Source: Diaphorobacter nitroreducens
GTDB lineage: Bacteria > Pseudomonadota > Gammaproteobacteria > Burkholderiales > Burkholderiaceae_C
Length of the DNA: 64,000 nucleotides
Assembly (NCBI GenBank): GCA_003755025.1
Contig: RJVL01000003.1
Location: 372,001-436,000 of the forward strand
Direction: 5' to 3'
This document shows positions 33,954 to 45,179 of the stretch, piece by piece. Positions within the stretch are counted from its first letter, which is position 1, and each line of letters opens with the position of its first letter. Made by a program: the position numbers and the translations under genes. Under the pieces are notes generated by a model that searched no databases, was not told where the DNA came from, and was given only the letters and a program-made list of their open reading frames with translations.

Positions 33954-36105
33954 GGGCCAGCCGGTCCACGGTCGCGCACAGCTCTTCCACGTCATTGGGC
34001 TTGTGGATCAGCGCGCGTGCGCCTTCGGCCAGCGCGGCCTGTTCGATTTCCGCCGTCACATAGCCGGAGGCCAGGGCCACTGGCAGGTCGCTGCGGATGG
34101 TGCGGGCTGCGCGCACAAGATCCAGGCCCGAGTAGCCCGGCATGTTGTAGTCCGTCACCAGCAGGTCGTAGCGCTCGGGGTGGGCCTGCAGGGCGTCTGT
34201 GGCTTGGTGCGGGTCGGTGAAACCGCTGACCTCGTAGCCGCGGAGGCGCAGCAGGCGCTGCACCAGAAAGACCAGCGCCTCGTCGTCGTCCACGTACATC
34301 ACGTGCAGCAGGCGGTCTGTTGCCGGCGCCACCGCGGGCGGACTGGCGGGCGCGGCCGGCGCGGGAACGTCCGACAGGGCGGCCATCATGGCGTCCGATG
34401 CCACGGGAAAGTACAGCGTGAAGCGGCTGCCCTCGCCGGGTGCGCTGTGCACATCCACGCCACCACCGTGGGTGCGCATCACGCCGTGCACCACCGCCAG
34501 TCCCAGGCCGGTGCCCTGGCCCACGGGCTTGGTGGTGAAGAAGGGTTCGAAGATGCGCGACTGGGTGCCGGCGTCCATGCCCGGGCCGTTGTCATGCACG
34601 CGCACGGCCACGTAGTCGCCCGCACTCAGGCCCAGGCTCTCGCGCATGCGCTGGTCGGGCTGGATCAGCGCAGCATCCACGCGAATGCGGCCACGGCGGC
34701 TGCCGATGGCGTGCACGGCGTTGGTGCACAGGTTCAGCACCGCTTGCTCCACCTGCGTGGCATCCGCCAATACGGGGGGCAGGTCGGGGGGGACATGCAC
34801 GGTCAGCTCGATCTCGGGCGGCAGCGTGACCCTCAGCAGCCGTTCGGTGTCGTGCACCACCTCTGCCAGGGTGACGGCGGCACGCTTGGGCGGCTCGTTG
34901 CGGCTGAAGGTGAGGATCTGCCGCACCAGGTCGCGGGCGCGCCGGCCGGCCTTGTCGATTTCCAGCAGGCTTTCGTACATCGGCGTGCCGGGCGGGCAAT
35001 CGGCTTTGGCCAGCTCCACGTTGCCCAGGATCGCATGCAGGATGTTGTTGAAGTCGTGCGCGATACCGCCGGCCATGGTGCCGACGGCCTGCATCTTGTG
35101 CGACTCGCGCAGCTGTCCCTCCAGCGCGTTGCGGCGGGCTTCTTCGCGCTTACGGGCCGTAAGGTCGCGGGCAAACACGGTGGTGGTCTCGCCTTCCGCA
35201 TGGCGCTCGAACGACACGCTGATCTCCACCGCCAGCTCGCGGCCTGATGCCGTGAGCGCCGTCATCTCCCCCAGAGCCGCCTGCGTGGTCAGTTGCGCGA
35301 ACGCCAGCACCTGCTGGGCCTCGGGCAGAAAGCGGCTCAACGGGCTGCCCAGCGCGTCGCTGGTGGCGCACTGGAACAGCATCGCCGCCGTGGGGTTGAA
35401 CACGGTGATGCGCTCGTGCTGGTCCACGCAGATGATCGCGTCGAGCGCGGAGTTGATCACCGCTTCCAGCCGGCGCTCGCTGGTGTGCAGTTGCACGTTG
35501 CGCTCCTGCAGCTCCTGTGCGCTGCGCTGCAGGGCCTGGCGTTCGGCCAGCAGCGGCCCCTGGTCGATCACGGCGCACAGAAACTGCGTGAGCGGCGCGT
35601 CCTGCTCGGAGCGCGACTCGATGCGCGCGATGTGCAGGTCGCCAGTGATATGGCGGCCCTCGCTGATGTGGAACACAACCTCCGTGGCCTCGGCCGTGCC
35701 CATGGCCCGCGCCTGGTCGAAGGCCTCGCGCACACGCGGCGCGTGGCTGTCGCTCACGAAGGGCATCAGTGCCGTCAGGGGACGGTCCGTCTCGCGCGGT
35801 TGGAACGAGCGCTGTGCCATGGAGTTGGCCTGGACCACCATGTCATGCTCGTCCACCACCATAAGCGACAGCGGCACGCTGGAAAACAGGGCCTCGAATC
35901 GCTCGGAAGCGCTTTCGGCCGCGGCCTGGCTGTAGCGCAGCACCTGGTTTTGCGCCTCCAGCTCGGCCTGTGAGGCGCGCAGCTGCGCAATCAGCTCGGC
36001 CACGTCGCCGCTGGCCCGTTGAGGGCCGCGGCGCTCCGGCTGCTCAGGGGGGGACGAGGCAGGCTCCGCGGCGGGAAACAGCAGGGACAGGTCGGGGCGG
36101 CTCAT
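33943..36105 (-). CDS. Hybrid sensor histidine kinase with two PAS domains and C-terminal receiver
   Basis: 720 residues with no membrane span, so a cytoplasmic sensor. Domain order: a helical N-terminus (about 35-65), PAS 1 (about 68-185), PAS 2 (about 210-325), HisKA with the phospho-His in GGIAHDFNNILHAI (about 350), HATPase_c with VLNLCTNAVHAIG, HDNGPGMDAGTQSRIFEPFFTTK and GTGLGLAVVHGVMRTHGG, then a REC domain (YVDDDEAL, VTDYNMPGYSG as the Asp site). No output regulator lies beside it. The signal is unknown. Confidence 0.93.
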   Translation of the reverse strand: MSRPDLSLLFPAAEPASSPPEQPERRGPQRASGDVAELIAQLRASQAELEAQNQVLRYSQAAAESASERFEALFSSVPLSLMVVDEHDMVVQANSMAQRSFQPRETDRPLTALMPFVSDSHAPRVREAFDQARAMGTAEATEVVFHISEGRHITGDLHIARIESRSEQDAPLTQFLCAVIDQGPLLAERQALQRSAQELQERNVQLHTSERRLEAVINSALDAIICVDQHERITVFNPTAAMLFQCATSDALGSPLSRFLPEAQQVLAFAQLTTQAALGEMTALTASGRELAVEISVSFERHAEGETTTVFARDLTARKREEARRNALEGQLRESHKMQAVGTMAGGIAHDFNNILHAILGNVELAKADCPPGTPMYESLLEIDKAGRRARDLVRQILTFSRNEPPKRAAVTLAEVVHDTERLLRVTLPPEIELTVHVPPDLPPVLADATQVEQAVLNLCTNAVHAIGSRRGRIRVDAALIQPDQRMRESLGLSAGDYVAVRVHDNGPGMDAGTQSRIFEPFFTTKPVGQGTGLGLAVVHGVMRTHGGGVDVHSAPGEGSRFTLYFPVASDAMMAALSDVPAPAAPASPPAVAPATDRLLHVMYVDDDEALVFLVQRLLRLRGYEVSGFTDPHQATDALQAHPERYDLLVTDYNMPGYSGLDLVRAARTIRSDLPVALASGYVTAEIEQAALAEGARALIHKPNDVEELCATVDRLAHGG

Positions 36106-36180
36106 GGGAATCGGGCAATCCGCAGGCCTGCCAGTGTACGCGTCTGCCTGGTGCCCTACAGGCCGGTGCCGCTGCCTCGT

Positions 36181-36582
36181 TCAGCGGCGCACCGACAGCA
36201 GCTCGATCTCGAAATTCAGCGTGGCGTTGGGCGGAATCACGCCGCCCGCGCCGCGCGCGCCATACGCAATCGCCGGCGGGCAGGTCAGCTTGGCCTTACC
36301 GCCCGGCTTCATGCGCTGCACGCCTTCGGTCCAGCAGGGGATGACGCGGTTCAGCGGGAACTCGGTCGGCTCGCCGCGCTTGTAGGAGCTGTCGAACTCC
36401 TTGCCGTCGGGGACGGTGCCGCGGTAGTGCACCTTGACGGTGTCGGTGGCCTTGGGTGATTCACCGCTGCCGTCCTTGAGCGATTCATAGACCAGGCCGC
36501 TGCCGGTGGTGACGGCAGGGGCCTGCGCCTGGGCTGCGGAGGCGAGGGCAAGCGATGCGAGCAGTGCGAGAAGGGGGCGCAT
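36181..36582 (-). CDS. Exported FKBP-type peptidyl-prolyl isomerase
   Basis: 133 residues. A signal peptide (MRPLLALLASLALASAAQA) is followed by a single FKBP domain: DTVKVHYRGTVPDGKEFDSSYKRGEPTEFPLNRVIPCWTEGVQRMKPGGKAKLTCPPAIAYG in separate stretches, ending IPPNATLNFEIELL. It catalyses proline isomerisation during protein folding in the periplasm. It stands alone between the sensor kinase and gcvP. Confidence 0.95.
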   Translation of the reverse strand: MRPLLALLASLALASAAQAQAPAVTTGSGLVYESLKDGSGESPKATDTVKVHYRGTVPDGKEFDSSYKRGEPTEFPLNRVIPCWTEGVQRMKPGGKAKLTCPPAIAYGARGAGGVIPPNATLNFEIELLSVRR

Positions 36583-36602
36583 GGGTCAAATGTTCAGAAG
36601 CA

Positions 36603-36629
36603 ACAAAGGCCCGATGGTAGGGCCTTTGT
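36603..36629 (-). terminator. Hairpin terminator after gcvP
   Basis: ACAAAGGCCC-GATGGTA-GGGCCTTTGT: a perfect ten-base stem. The minus-strand tract after it is TTTGTTGCTTCTG, a modest T-rich end. It closes the gcv operon 24 bases after the gcvP stop. Confidence 0.7.
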
Positions 36630-36652
36630 GAATGCCTGTGCGGAGAAGGCCG

Positions 36653-39547
<2,895 letters not shown>

Positions 39548-39615
39548 GGCGAGGGACCAGTCTCAAGAGCGATGGGGCGGTGCGGCGGCGCCGTGTGCAC
39601 GGCGCCGCGGGTGCA

Positions 39616-39990
39616 TCAGGCGTTCTGGGCGAAGGCGGTATAGGCCGTTTCGTCCATCAGGCCGGCGAGCTGGCCGGCGTCGCTGAGCTTGACCTTGAAG
39701 AACCAGCCCGCGCCCAGCGGGTCCGAGTTGGCCAGGGACGGGTCGGCGCGCAGGGCCTCGTTGACCTCGACGATTTCGCCGGACACGGGCATGTAGACAT
39801 CGGCAGCGGCCTTGACGGACTCGACCACACCGGCCACGTCGCCCTGGGCAAAGGTGGTGCCCACCGCGGGCAGGTCCACGAACACCACATCGCCCAACGC
39901 ATCCTGCGCGTGGACGGTGATGCCGACGACGGCCGCGGCCGGGTCGGCTGCGTTGATCCATTCATGGTCTTTGGAAAACTGGATGCTCAT
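39616..39990 (-). CDS. gcvH: Glycine cleavage system H protein
   Basis: 124 residues from the ATG at 39990 (MSIQFSKDHEWINAAD). H protein carries the lipoyl arm between P, T and L proteins; the lipoylated lysine is in VVESVKAAADVYMPVSGEIVE (about residue 60). LGDVVFVDLPAVG and the C-terminal GWFFKVKLSD are typical. It lies between gcvT and gcvP; the 103-base gap to gcvT holds a hairpin. Confidence 0.97.
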   Translation of the reverse strand: MSIQFSKDHEWINAADPAAAVVGITVHAQDALGDVVFVDLPAVGTTFAQGDVAGVVESVKAAADVYMPVSGEIVEVNEALRADPSLANSDPLGAGWFFKVKLSDAGQLAGLMDETAYTAFAQNA

Positions 39991-40034
39991 GAGGGGCTCC
40001 GGGAAGAAGAGGTGGAAGGAAAAGGTTTGAGAGT

Positions 40035-40063
40035 GGTCAGCCCGCACTGTAGCCGGGCTGACC
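40035..40063 (-). other. Stable hairpin in the gcvT-gcvH gap
   Basis: GGTCAGCCCG-CACTGTAGC-CGGGCTGACC has ten-base perfect arms. On the minus strand it is followed by ACTCTCAAACC, with no T tract, so it looks more like an RNA stability or processing hairpin than a terminator. Confidence 0.6.
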
Positions 40064-40093
40064 TGGGCGCGGTGGCAGTTCGCCGTGGTGAAT

Positions 40094-41224
40094 TCAGCCG
40101 CGGTAGTAGCGTGTGGGAACAAAGGGCGTGGCAGCCACTTCCATGGGCACGGCCTTGCCGCGCACCATGGCGTTCACACGGGTGCCGGGGGCGGCATGGG
40201 CGGGCATTACGTAGGCCAGGGCGATGGGCTTGTCGGCAGTGGGGGCCAGCAGGCCGCTGGTGACTTCGCCGATGCGCTCGCCCGACTCGTTTTGCAACTC
40301 GGTGTGCTCACGCACGGGCACGCGCTCCAGCGCCACCAGGCCCACGCGCTTGCGCGTGAGAGTGGCCGGGCTGTCGATCTGGGCCAGCACCTTGTCGGCA
40401 CCAGGAAAACCGCCAGCGCGCGCGCCGCCTGTACGGCGCACCTTCTGGATGGCCCAGTTCAGGCCGGCTTCGGGCGGGGTGGTGGTGGTGTCGATGTCGT
40501 TGCCATACAGACACAAGCCGGCTTCCAGGCGCAGCGAATTGCGTGCACCCAGGCCGATGGGCTTGACCTCGGGCTGGGCCAGCAGCGTGCGCGCCAGGGC
40601 CTCGGCCTGCGCGGCGGGCACCGAGATCTCGAAGCCGTCCTCTCCGGTGTAGCCGCTGCGCGTCACGAAGCACTGCGCCCCGGCGATGTCGCAATGCCCG
40701 CCGGTCATGAACACCAGTTTGTCCACGCCTGGTGCCAGACGCGCGAGCACCGCAGCCGCCTGTGGGCCCTGCAGCGCGAGCAGGGCCTGGTCGGGCATGG
40801 GAATCACCTGGCAGCGTTGGCCGATGCGCGCCTGGATGTGGGCAATGTCGCCCACCTTGCAGGCGCCGTTGACGATTACGAAGAGCTCGTCCTGCGCCAT
40901 GCGGAAGAACATGAGGTCGTCGATGATGCCGCCCTCGTCATTGAGCAGCAGGCCGTAGCGCTGCTTGCCTACGGGCAGGTCGACCACGTCCACGGGCATC
41001 AGCGTCTCGAACGCGGCTGCGGCGTCAGGGCCGACCAGCTTGAGCTGCCCCATGTGCGACACGTCAAACAGGCCGGCCGCCGTGCGCGTGTGGTGGTGCT
41101 CGGCCATTAGGCCCATGGGGTATTGCACGGGCATGGAGTAGCCGGCGAAGGGCACCATGCGGGCGCCCAGTTCGATGTGCAGGGCGTTGAGGGGAGTGGT
41201 GAGCAGGTCGGACATGGCGGACAT
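40094..41224 (-). CDS. gcvT: Glycine cleavage system T protein (aminomethyltransferase)
   Basis: 376 residues from the ATG at 41224 (41215 is the other candidate). T protein releases ammonia from the H-bound intermediate and moves the one-carbon unit to tetrahydrofolate. Motifs: NALHIELGARMVPFAGYSMPVQY, FDVSHMGQLKL, RYGLLLNDEGGIIDDLMFFR, SGYTGEDGFEISVP and GLGARNSLRLEAGLCLYGND. First gene of the operon, directly below the glycine riboswitch. Confidence 0.97.
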   Translation of the reverse strand: MSAMSDLLTTPLNALHIELGARMVPFAGYSMPVQYPMGLMAEHHHTRTAAGLFDVSHMGQLKLVGPDAAAAFETLMPVDVVDLPVGKQRYGLLLNDEGGIIDDLMFFRMAQDELFVIVNGACKVGDIAHIQARIGQRCQVIPMPDQALLALQGPQAAAVLARLAPGVDKLVFMTGGHCDIAGAQCFVTRSGYTGEDGFEISVPAAQAEALARTLLAQPEVKPIGLGARNSLRLEAGLCLYGNDIDTTTTPPEAGLNWAIQKVRRTGGARAGGFPGADKVLAQIDSPATLTRKRVGLVALERVPVREHTELQNESGERIGEVTSGLLAPTADKPIALAYVMPAHAAPGTRVNAMVRGKAVPMEVAATPFVPTRYYRG

Positions 41225-41277
41225 GGCAATGGGCGAAGGCAAATGGTGGAGCGATCTCTCGATCGCCGATTTGCCCC

Positions 41278-41488
41278 GCTGTCCGCTTTACCTGAGAGAT
41301 TCACCCCGCCTGCATGGCATGTCACGGGGCTTGCTCCTTCGGTGGGCCGCATGCTGCTGCGGCCTCTCTCCAGCAAGGGAAACACCCGCATCCCTGCGGG
41401 CGTGTCGCCAGTCCTTTTGCCTGAGCGTTCGGCTGCTGCCTGCGCCTTCGGCGGCCTGGCCCTGATGGGCGCAGACTCTCTCCTGACG
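41278..41488 (-). ncRNA. Tandem glycine riboswitch upstream of gcvTHP
   Basis: Two glycine aptamers are readable on the minus strand. Aptamer I (about 41488-41405): CAGGAGAGAGTC, CCGCCGAAGGCGCA, CGCTCAGGCAAAAGGACTGG; its outer stem is CGTCAG with CTGGCG. Aptamer II (about 41376-41278): GGAGAGAGGCC, CCACCGAAGGAGCAA, CTCTCAGGTAAAGCGGACAG, with outer stem CCTTGCTG with CAGCGGGG. Between them lies an extra hairpin (ACACGCCCGCA / TGCGGGTGTT). The tandem form binds glycine and turns on gcv expression. It begins 14 bases after the dctM stop. Confidence 0.95.
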
Positions 41489-41525
41489 GGACGAATTCTA
41501 TCTATTTTGCGTACACGAGATCACG
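41489..41525 (-). promoter_or_regulatory. Possible promoter for the gcv riboswitch overlapping the dctM end
   Basis: TAGAAT at about 41493-41498 (minus strand), right beside the dctM stop codon TAG, is a -10-like element a short distance before the first aptamer. A convincing -35 is not visible. No terminator separates dctM from the riboswitch, so read-through from the TRAP operon is also possible. Confidence 0.3.
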
Positions 41526-42779
41526 CAGGGCCAGCGAAAGCGATGGCACGTAGGTGATGACCAGGAGGCACAGCAGGACCACGCCCACGAACGGCAGCAG
41601 GTGGGCGACGATGCGATCCAGAGAGATGCGCGCCACCGTGCATGCCGCGAACAGGTTCACGCCAAAGGGCGGCGTGATCATGCCCAGCGCCAGGTTCACC
41701 ACCATGATCAGCCCGAAGTGCACCGGGTCCACGCCGAAGTGCTGGGCCACCGGCGCCAGGATCGGCGCCAGCACGATGATGGCGGCGCTGGTCTCGATGA
41801 ACATGCCGATCACGAACAGCGCGGCATTCACGCCCAGCAGGAACAGCGCGGGCGACTGCAGCACCTCCTGCAGCCAGCGGCCGATGGCGTCCGGCACGCC
41901 AGCGCGCGTGATGAGGAAGGCAAACAGGCCCGCATTGGCAATGATGAACATGATCACTGCCGACGAGATGGCCGACTTGCGCAGGATGGCGAACAGGTCC
42001 GCGACGCGGATCTCGCGGTAGATCAGCATGCCCACCACCAGCGCGTAGAACACGGCCACGGCAGAGGCCTCGGTAGGCGTGAACACGCCGCCGTAGATGC
42101 CGCCCAGGATGATGACCGGCATCAGCAGTGCCCAGCCCGCCTGCAGCAGCGCGCGGCCGAAGGGCATGCGCCCGTCGCCGTCATGCTTGCCCCAGCCCTT
42201 GTACTTGCAATACGCCCAGACGAACAACATCAGCGCACCGCTGATGAGGATGCCGGGGCCGAAGCCGGCGATGAACAGCTCGCCAATCGACACCTCGGCC
42301 GCCACACCGTACAGGATCATGGGGATGGACGGCGGGATGATCACACCCAGCTCGGCACTGGTGGCTTGCAGCGCGGCCGCGTAGCTGGTGGGGTAGCCAT
42401 GCTTGATGAGCGCAGGAATCAGGATGGCGCCGATGGCGAACGTGGTCGCCACCGATGACCCTGAGACGGCCGCGAAGATCATGCAGGTGAGCACGCAGGT
42501 CATGGGCAGGCCGCCCTGCACGCCGCCCACGATGCTCTTGGCAAACTCCACGAGCCGGCGCGAAATACCGCCGGTCTCCATGAGGTTGCCCGCCAGGATG
42601 AAGAACGGAATGGCTGCGAGCGGAAACTTGTTGATGGAGGCGAACATCTCCTTCACGGAGATCAGCATGTTGGCGTTCGCCACTTGGATGCCCAGGATGG
42701 AGGCCAGCCCGATGGAGACGGCCACGGAGATGGTGAGCGCGAAGCACAGCACCATGGTGGAGATCATGACCGTGGTCAT
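41502..42779 (-). CDS. dctM: TRAP transporter large permease DctM
   Basis: 425 residues, about 12 membrane spans. DctM is the sodium-coupled transport subunit of TRAP carboxylate importers. FPLAAIPFFILAGNLMETGGISRRL, AVSGSSVATTFAIGAILIPALIKHGYP, ATSAELGVIIPPSIPMILYG, FTPTEASAVAVFYA and GMITPPFGVNLF are family motifs. It lies 82 bases behind dctQ; the gcv riboswitch begins directly after its stop. Confidence 0.96.
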   Translation of the reverse strand: MTTVMISTMVLCFALTISVAVSIGLASILGIQVANANMLISVKEMFASINKFPLAAIPFFILAGNLMETGGISRRLVEFAKSIVGGVQGGLPMTCVLTCMIFAAVSGSSVATTFAIGAILIPALIKHGYPTSYAAALQATSAELGVIIPPSIPMILYGVAAEVSIGELFIAGFGPGILISGALMLFVWAYCKYKGWGKHDGDGRMPFGRALLQAGWALLMPVIILGGIYGGVFTPTEASAVAVFYALVVGMLIYREIRVADLFAILRKSAISSAVIMFIIANAGLFAFLITRAGVPDAIGRWLQEVLQSPALFLLGVNAALFVIGMFIETSAAIIVLAPILAPVAQHFGVDPVHFGLIMVVNLALGMITPPFGVNLFAACTVARISLDRIVAHLLPFVGVVLLCLLVITYVPSLSLALRDLVYAK

Positions 42780-42782
42780 AGG

Positions 42783-42845
42783 GCCCCCACGCGCGTCATT
42801 TCATGTACTCGTCGCCCCCCGTGGGGGTCGCTCGCTTGCTTGAGG
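42783..42845. repeat. GC-rich hairpin element in the dctQ-dctM gap
   Basis: The gap holds GTCGCCCCCCGTGGGGGTCG, which folds as CCCCC-GTG-GGGGG-like arms, flanked by CGCTCGCTTGCTTGA. It resembles intergenic elements I associate with Comamonadaceae genomes. Its effect on dctM translation or transcription is unknown. Confidence 0.35.
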
Positions 42846-42861
42846 TGGCTCTGCGCGGCGC

Positions 42862-43356
42862 TCATTGGGCAGTCTCCAGTTCATGGCGCTGCGGGTCGAT
42901 CAGATTGCCCACGATGCCGAGGATGCTGAACAGCCCACCCACGGGCATGGCCAGATAGGCCCAGAACATGGAAACCGACTCCAGCCCTGCCATCGACTGC
43001 ACGCCGCCGCGGCGCGCGTAGTCCCACCCCCACCAGATGATCACGGCGATGAGCGCCAGCGCTGCCAGGCACACCACCCAGTCCAGCACGCGGCGCAGCG
43101 GGCGCGGGCTCCAGCGGTAGAGCACGTCGACGCTGACCATGGCGCCCTGCCGGAATGCCATGGGAATCGCCAGGAACACCATCCAGATCAGGCTGAAGCG
43201 GATCAGCACCTCGGTCCACTCGGCCGGCTCTTCGAAAACGAAACGCATCAGGATCTGGAACATGCCGAGCGCCGAGGCCAGCGCCAGCATGGCGCAGGCG
43301 CCCCACATGGCGACGGCGGTGCTCCAGCGCTCGCAGGAGAGGAAGAAGGTTTTCAT
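42862..43356 (-). CDS. dctQ: TRAP transporter small permease DctQ
   Basis: 164 residues from the ATG at 43356 (MKTFFLSCERWSTAV). Four membrane spans; FQILMRFVFEEPAEWTEVLIRFSLIWMVFLAIPMAFRQGAMVSVDVL in separate parts is the DctQ signature. It pairs with DctM in the membrane. It lies between dctP (71 bases upstream with a terminator) and dctM. Confidence 0.93.
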   Translation of the reverse strand: MKTFFLSCERWSTAVAMWGACAMLALASALGMFQILMRFVFEEPAEWTEVLIRFSLIWMVFLAIPMAFRQGAMVSVDVLYRWSPRPLRRVLDWVVCLAALALIAVIIWWGWDYARRGGVQSMAGLESVSMFWAYLAMPVGGLFSILGIVGNLIDPQRHELETAQ

Positions 43357-43374
43357 GCGCACTCACGAAAATAT

Positions 43375-43409
43375 GAATAAAAACGCCCGTGGCGCATGAT
43401 CCACGGGCG
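43375..43409 (-). terminator. Rho-independent terminator between dctP and dctQ
   Basis: On the minus strand CGCCCGTGG-ATCATGCG-CCACGGGCG is followed by TTTTTATTC. A nine-base GC stem with a T run within the operon suggests partial termination, giving more DctP than DctQM. A fragment of the dispersed repeat (GTAGCAGCTACTGAAAAG) adjoins it at 43410. Confidence 0.8.
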
Positions 43410-43433
43410 GTAGCAGCTACTGAAAAGTGAGCG

Positions 43434-44405
43434 TCACTTGTAGTTGCGGATCTTGTCGAGGTTGGCCTTGCCGAACTCTTTCTCGAACTGCGCGTTCACG
43501 GGCGCGAGCGCGGCGACAAACTTGGACTTGTCCAGATCGTCGATCACCGTCATGCCCTTGGCGCGCAGGTCGGCCACGCCCTTGGCGTCGTCCTCGTCCA
43601 CGCGAGCGCGGTTGGCCTTGGTGCCCTCCTTGGCGGCGTCGATGAAGGCCTGCTTGTCCGCAGGGGAGAGCTTGTCGAACACCGCCTTGTTCATCACGAA
43701 GAGGCAGGGCGAGTACACGTGACCCGTCAGCGAGAGGTGCTTTTGTACTTGGTCGAACTTGGCCGAGATGATGACGGGCAGGGGGTTTTCCTGGCCGTCC
43801 ACCGTGCCTTGTTGCAGGGCAGTGAACACTTCGGGGAAGGCCATGGGCGTGGTGATGATGCCGAAACCCTTGTACGCGGCGATGTGCACCGGGTTCTCCA
43901 TGGTGCGCATCTTCAGGCCCTTCAAGTCCTCGGGCGTCTTCACGTCGCGCTTGCTGTTGGTCATGTGGCGAAAGCCATTCTCCGCCCAGGCCAGCGCCTT
44001 GAAGCCCTTGGCATCGAATTTGGTCAGCAGGTCCTGGCCGATCGGGCCGTCAAGCACGGCGCGGGCGTGGGCCTTGTCACGGAACAGGAAGGGCACGTCC
44101 AGGATCTTGGTCTCGGGCACGAAGTTGGGCACGGGACCGGTGGAGCTGAAGGCCAACTCCTGCGTGCCCAACTGCACCGCTTCGATGGATTCGCGCTCGC
44201 CGCCCAGCGCGCCGTTGTAGAAGGTCTGCACCTTGTAGCGCCCGCCGGTGCGCTTTTCGACCTCCTTGGCAAACGTGTCGATGGCGACGCCCTGGTGGGA
44301 GTTCTGCGCCGTCGAGATGCTGATGCGCATTGTGGTTTGTGCCAAGGCCGTTGCGGCCATGCCCAGTGCCAAGCCCAGGCCCAGCGCAAGTTTGGTCAGC
44401 TGCAT
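43434..44405 (-). CDS. dctP: TRAP transporter substrate-binding protein DctP
   Basis: 323 residues with a signal peptide (MQLTKLALGLGLALGMAATALAQ). The DctP family is shown by NSHQGVAIDTFAKEVEKRTGGRYKVQTFYNGALGGERESIEAVQLG in parts, PFLFRDKAHARAVLDGPIG, LKGLKMRTMENPVHIAAYKGFG and MAFPEVFTALQQGTVDGQENP. The arginine in LKMRTMENP is the usual carboxylate anchor, so an organic acid is the likely ligand; the exact one is unknown. Confidence 0.95.
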   Translation of the reverse strand: MQLTKLALGLGLALGMAATALAQTTMRISISTAQNSHQGVAIDTFAKEVEKRTGGRYKVQTFYNGALGGERESIEAVQLGTQELAFSSTGPVPNFVPETKILDVPFLFRDKAHARAVLDGPIGQDLLTKFDAKGFKALAWAENGFRHMTNSKRDVKTPEDLKGLKMRTMENPVHIAAYKGFGIITTPMAFPEVFTALQQGTVDGQENPLPVIISAKFDQVQKHLSLTGHVYSPCLFVMNKAVFDKLSPADKQAFIDAAKEGTKANRARVDEDDAKGVADLRAKGMTVIDDLDKSKFVAALAPVNAQFEKEFGKANLDKIRNYK

Positions 44406-44689
44406 GTTGTCTCCTGTGAATCTGCGGGTGCTGCCGAAAAATTATGGCAATGCAACATGACGCAGGTCATAGGGGTTTGCGCGGGGACTTGAGAAGGCCG
44501 CCTTGACCCGTCTTGCCAAGTCCCCGCCCAGCGGTAACCGGGCGGGGTCTCGTCAATGTCGTGCGCCCCGGTAAGAGCGCCTTGATGGAGAAGAAGTATG
44601 CGCCGCGGGTTGTGGATGAATTTGCTGAATTTCTCTATAAAAACCTACATTGAAGAAAAATTTTCTGCAGTATCTAGGTTTCACGAATA
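44406..44689. other. 284-base intergenic region between divergent dctP and lrp-type gene
   Basis: Promoters for both genes must be here. The part near the regulator is AT-rich and includes AGAAAA-A-TTTTCT (44654-44666), a short palindrome that could be an Lrp/AsnC operator. No gene is seen. Confidence 0.45.
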
Positions 44690-45157
44690 ATGCAGCACAT
44701 GGATCGCCTAGACAGAAAAATTCTCTCCGTCCTGCAAGGCAATGCACGCGCCAGCCTGCAAGAGATCGGCGCCGCCGTCGGCCTGAGCCCCTCGCCGTGC
44801 TGGGGCCGCATCAAGAAGATGGAGGAGGCCGGCGTGATCGAAGGCTATACCGTGCGCCTGAACCCGCTGGCGCTGGACCTGGGCGACACGGTGCTGGTGC
44901 AGGTGACGCTGGACAGCCATTCGGACAACACGCTGGAAAAGTTCGGCGAGATGCTTGCCAGCATCCCGGAAGTGGTGGAGGCGCACCTGGTCTCTGGCGA
45001 CTACGATTACCTGCTGCGCGTGGTGGTCAAAGACACGCGCGACTACGAGCGCCTGCTGCGCGAGAAGCTTTACAGGATCAAGGGTATACGCCACAGCCGC
45101 TCGAGCTTCGTGTTGCGCACGCTCAAGAAGGCGGACCTGCCCCTGTTCCCGGGTTAA
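44690..45157 (+). CDS. Lrp/AsnC family transcriptional regulator
   Basis: 155 residues. An N-terminal HTH (LDRKILSVLQGNARASLQEIGAAVGLSPSPCWGRIKKMEEAGVIEGY) and a RAM ligand domain (VLVQVTLDSHS, VVEAHLVSGDYDYLLRVVVKDTRDYERLL). Such regulators respond to amino acids. Divergent from the TRAP operon, so regulation of dctPQM is a reasonable guess. The GDYDYLL motif is the usual effector-site region. Start at 44690, or 44699 for a three-residue shorter form. Confidence 0.93.
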   Translation: MQHMDRLDRKILSVLQGNARASLQEIGAAVGLSPSPCWGRIKKMEEAGVIEGYTVRLNPLALDLGDTVLVQVTLDSHSDNTLEKFGEMLASIPEVVEAHLVSGDYDYLLRVVVKDTRDYERLLREKLYRIKGIRHSRSSFVLRTLKKADLPLFPG

Positions 45158-45179
45158 CACTTCTCGCGGCGATTGGCCG

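Noticed and set aside
41278-41488. Small coding frames over the riboswitch region
   Set aside because: The sequence matches the conserved glycine aptamer motifs twice; open frames there are incidental.
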